Assembly (NCBI GenBank): GCA_937888765.1
Contig: CALASU010000215.1
Coordinates: forward strand, 1 to 5,728
Reading direction: 5' to 3'
DNA length: 5,728 bases
Source: an uncultured Clostridia bacterium
GTDB taxonomy: Bacteria; Bacillota; Clostridia; Lachnospirales; Anaerotignaceae
In this document: piece after piece, positions 4,651 to 5,728 of the stretch
How the letters are laid out: every line of letters begins with the position of its first letter
Position numbering within the stretch: position 1 is the first letter of the stretch
Made by a program: the position numbers and the translations under genes
The notes under the pieces: generated by a model
Told to the model about the DNA's origin: nothing
Seen by the model: only the letters and a program-made list of their open reading frames with translations
The model's database searches: none

Positions 4651-5728
4651 CAATGCTGTATCAAAATGGACTCTGCCACCGCCGGGGATATGCAGAAATT
4701 CTACTTTTCCTGTAGAACGGGCATTGATACGACATTCCATAGCGTGACCGTTCAGGTGGATGTCCTCCTGTTTCATCTCCAAAGGAACTTCACAGGCGAT
4801 ACGAATCTGCCATTTTACAAGGTCGTAGCCGGTGAGCATTTCTGTAACCGTATGCTCAACCTGAAGTCTTACGTTCATTTCCATAAACCAGAAGTTGCCT
4901 TCTTTATCTAAAAGAAACTCAAGTGTTCCTGCACCGACGTAACCGATTTTCTTAACTGCATCTACTGCAAGCTCCATAATCTCGTCTCGCTGAGCTTTAT
5001 TAACAGCAGGAGAAGGAGTTTCTTCAATAAGCTTCTGGTTTCTTCTCTGAAGCGAGCAGTCTCTGTCACCAAGACACACAGCATTGCCGAATTCATCAGC
5101 TAAAACCTGAAGTTCAACGTGCCTTGCAGGGAAAATATATTTTTCAAGGTAAACACTGCCGTCGCCAAAGGCACTTATAGCCTCACTTGTTGCCTGCATA
5201 TAGGCGTCCTCAAGCTCTTCTTCTGCACGGATTAAACGGATACCTCTGCCGCCTCCCCCTGCACAAGCCTTAAGCATAACGGGATAACCTATCTTTGCGG
5301 CTTCCTTTTTAGCTTCGCTAATTGAAGCCACCGCCTTTGTACCGGGAATAACCGAAAGTCCTGTGTTTCTTATAAGCTCCTTTAAAATAGCTTTGTCGCT
5401 TAAGCGTTCCATACTATCGGGGTCAGGGCCTATGAAAACAAGTCCGTTTTTTCGGCAAAGACGGGCAAAATGGGCATTTTCGGAAAGAAATCCGTAGCCC
5501 GGATGAATAGCCTGAGCACCTGCCAAAATAGCGGTACTTATTATCTGATTTTCATTTAAGTAACTGTCGGTAGCCTCTGCAGAGCCAATGCAATAGCTCT
5601 GGTCTGCAAGGGCTACGTGCAGAGCATTTTTGTCAGCCTCAGAATATACCGCAACGGTAGCCACGCCCATTTCTTTGCAGGCACGGATAATTCTGACGGC
5701 AATTTCGCCTCGGTTGGCAATAAGAATT
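4312..5728 (-). CDS. Chimeric frame: biotin carboxylase (AccC-like) fused to the C-terminal third of TsaD; start outside window
   Basis: The open frame runs off the right edge. Upstream of the methionine at 5670 it continues as ILIANRGEIAVRIIRACKE, the classic start of a biotin carboxylase, so that methionine is internal and only a few residues are missing. Residues numbered from it to about 343 are biotin carboxylase. From about 344-349 to 452 it is TsaD: DIAASFQQSVVEVL, LAGGVASNTTLR and CTDNAAMIG. The carboxylase lacks its last 75 or so residues by comparison with the 449-residue E. coli AccC. The TsaD part lacks the N-terminal two thirds, including the metal-binding His pair. No natural protein of this architecture is known to me, and neither half should be fully functional. 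There is no stop or frameshift at the join. Leucine codon use changes inside the carboxylase part (near 4780-4818), so at least two joins are suspected. An assembly chimera is the most likely explanation. Confidence 0.85.
   Translation of the reverse strand, partial: ILIANRGEIAVRIIRACKEMGVATVAVYSEADKNALHVALADQSYCIGSAEATDSYLNENQIISTAILAGAQAIHPGYGFLSENAHFARLCRKNGLVFIGPDPDSMERLSDKAILKELIRNTGLSVIPGTKAVASISEAKKEAAKIGYPVMLKACAGGGGRGIRLIRAEEELEDAYMQATSEAISAFGDGSVYLEKYIFPARHVELQVLADEFGNAVCLGDRDCSLQRRNQKLIEETPSPAVNKAQRDEIMELAVDAVKKIGYVGAGTLEFLLDKEGNFWFMEMNVRLQVEHTVTEMLTGYDLVKWQIRIACEVPLEMKQEDIHLNGHAMECRINARSTGKVEFLHIPGGGRVHFDTALMQGLEIVPNDIAASFQQSVVEVLVGKTIKAAKANGVKQIALAGGVASNTTLRSKMQEACDKEGFVLSIPSPILCTDNAAMIGCAAYYEYLAGVRDGLDLNAVPGLKLGDKRR
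4651..5728 (-). other. accC: Biotin carboxylase segment of the chimera (AccC, lacking both ends)
   Basis: This part would carry the ATP-dependent carboxylation of biotin on its carrier protein, the first half-reaction of acetyl-CoA carboxylase or of a related biotin enzyme. Numbering from the methionine at 5670: Lys134 and the glycine loop AGGGGRGIR (137-145), HVELQVLAD (184-192), QRRNQKLIEE (208-217), metal-ligand glutamates Glu251 and Glu264, then EMNVRLQVEH (264-273) with the catalytic Arg268 and Glu272, and Arg314 in ECRINA. These match E. coli Lys159, His209, Lys238, Glu276, Glu288, Arg292, Glu296 and Arg338. Differences from E. coli are Val267 for Thr in the NTR motif, a loop about eight residues shorter after RINA, and His335 at the position of Arg366. 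The C-terminal part from about E. coli residue 375 onward is replaced by TsaD sequence. The exact right boundary of this segment is uncertain within about 4626-4668. Confidence 0.85.

Noticed and set aside
5668..5670. Methionine codon at 5670 as the start of the chimeric frame
   Set aside because: The frame stays open to the window edge and the 19 residues before it are the conserved N-terminus of biotin carboxylase (IANRGEIAVRI), so the true start is outside the window.
1..5728. CRISPR array, tRNA, rRNA, insertion sequence or riboswitch
   Set aside because: Reading both strands I found no regularly spaced repeats, transposase, cloverleaf or rRNA-like stretch. The intergenic leaders are too short, or too well explained by promoters and terminators, to hold a riboswitch.

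Overview
The window looks like a low-to-mid GC Firmicute of the class Clostridia, probably a gut-type anaerobe. This rests on a Bacillota-type class III fructose-1,6-bisphosphatase, AGGAG-type ribosome binding sites, compact rho-independent terminators and strong sigma-A-like promoters. The genus cannot be fixed from this stretch. All genes are on the minus strand, so they are described here from high to low coordinates.

Region 4312-5728 is one open frame entering from the right edge, and it is a chimera. It begins as a biotin carboxylase (AccC-like, ATP-grasp) and at about 4626-4668 changes, in frame, into the last third of the tRNA threonylcarbamoyladenosine enzyme TsaD. Leucine codon use also changes abruptly at about 4780-4818, still inside the carboxylase part. 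Two discontinuities in one frame suggest a patchwork from different sources. A metagenome assembly join is the simplest explanation, and a real recombination is the alternative. A clean terminator (4271-4306) follows.

Region 3317-4201 encodes a polytopic membrane protein of unknown function. It has its own promoter just past the preceding terminator and its own terminator (3277-3310). Region 1174-3153 is fbp, the gluconeogenic class III fructose-1,6-bisphosphatase. It has an extended -10 promoter, a 5' UTR stem-loop predicted to sit at the transcript start, and a strong terminator-like hairpin (1125-1160).

Region 717-1109 is a small FMN-binding split-barrel (pyridoxamine 5'-phosphate oxidase-like) protein. 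Its Shine-Dalgarno lies directly against the fbp terminator hairpin. Region 47-685 is a GIY-YIG (T5orf172-type) nuclease-like protein with a small C-terminal RAMA/DUF4357-like domain. It lies 31 bases after the oxidase-like gene with no terminator between them, and is far more AT-rich than everything else, which suggests recent acquisition.

The genes do not form one pathway. They are largely separate transcription units of housekeeping type, with an accessory gene at the left end. I see no CRISPR array, tRNA, rRNA, insertion sequence or recognisable new multi-gene system.
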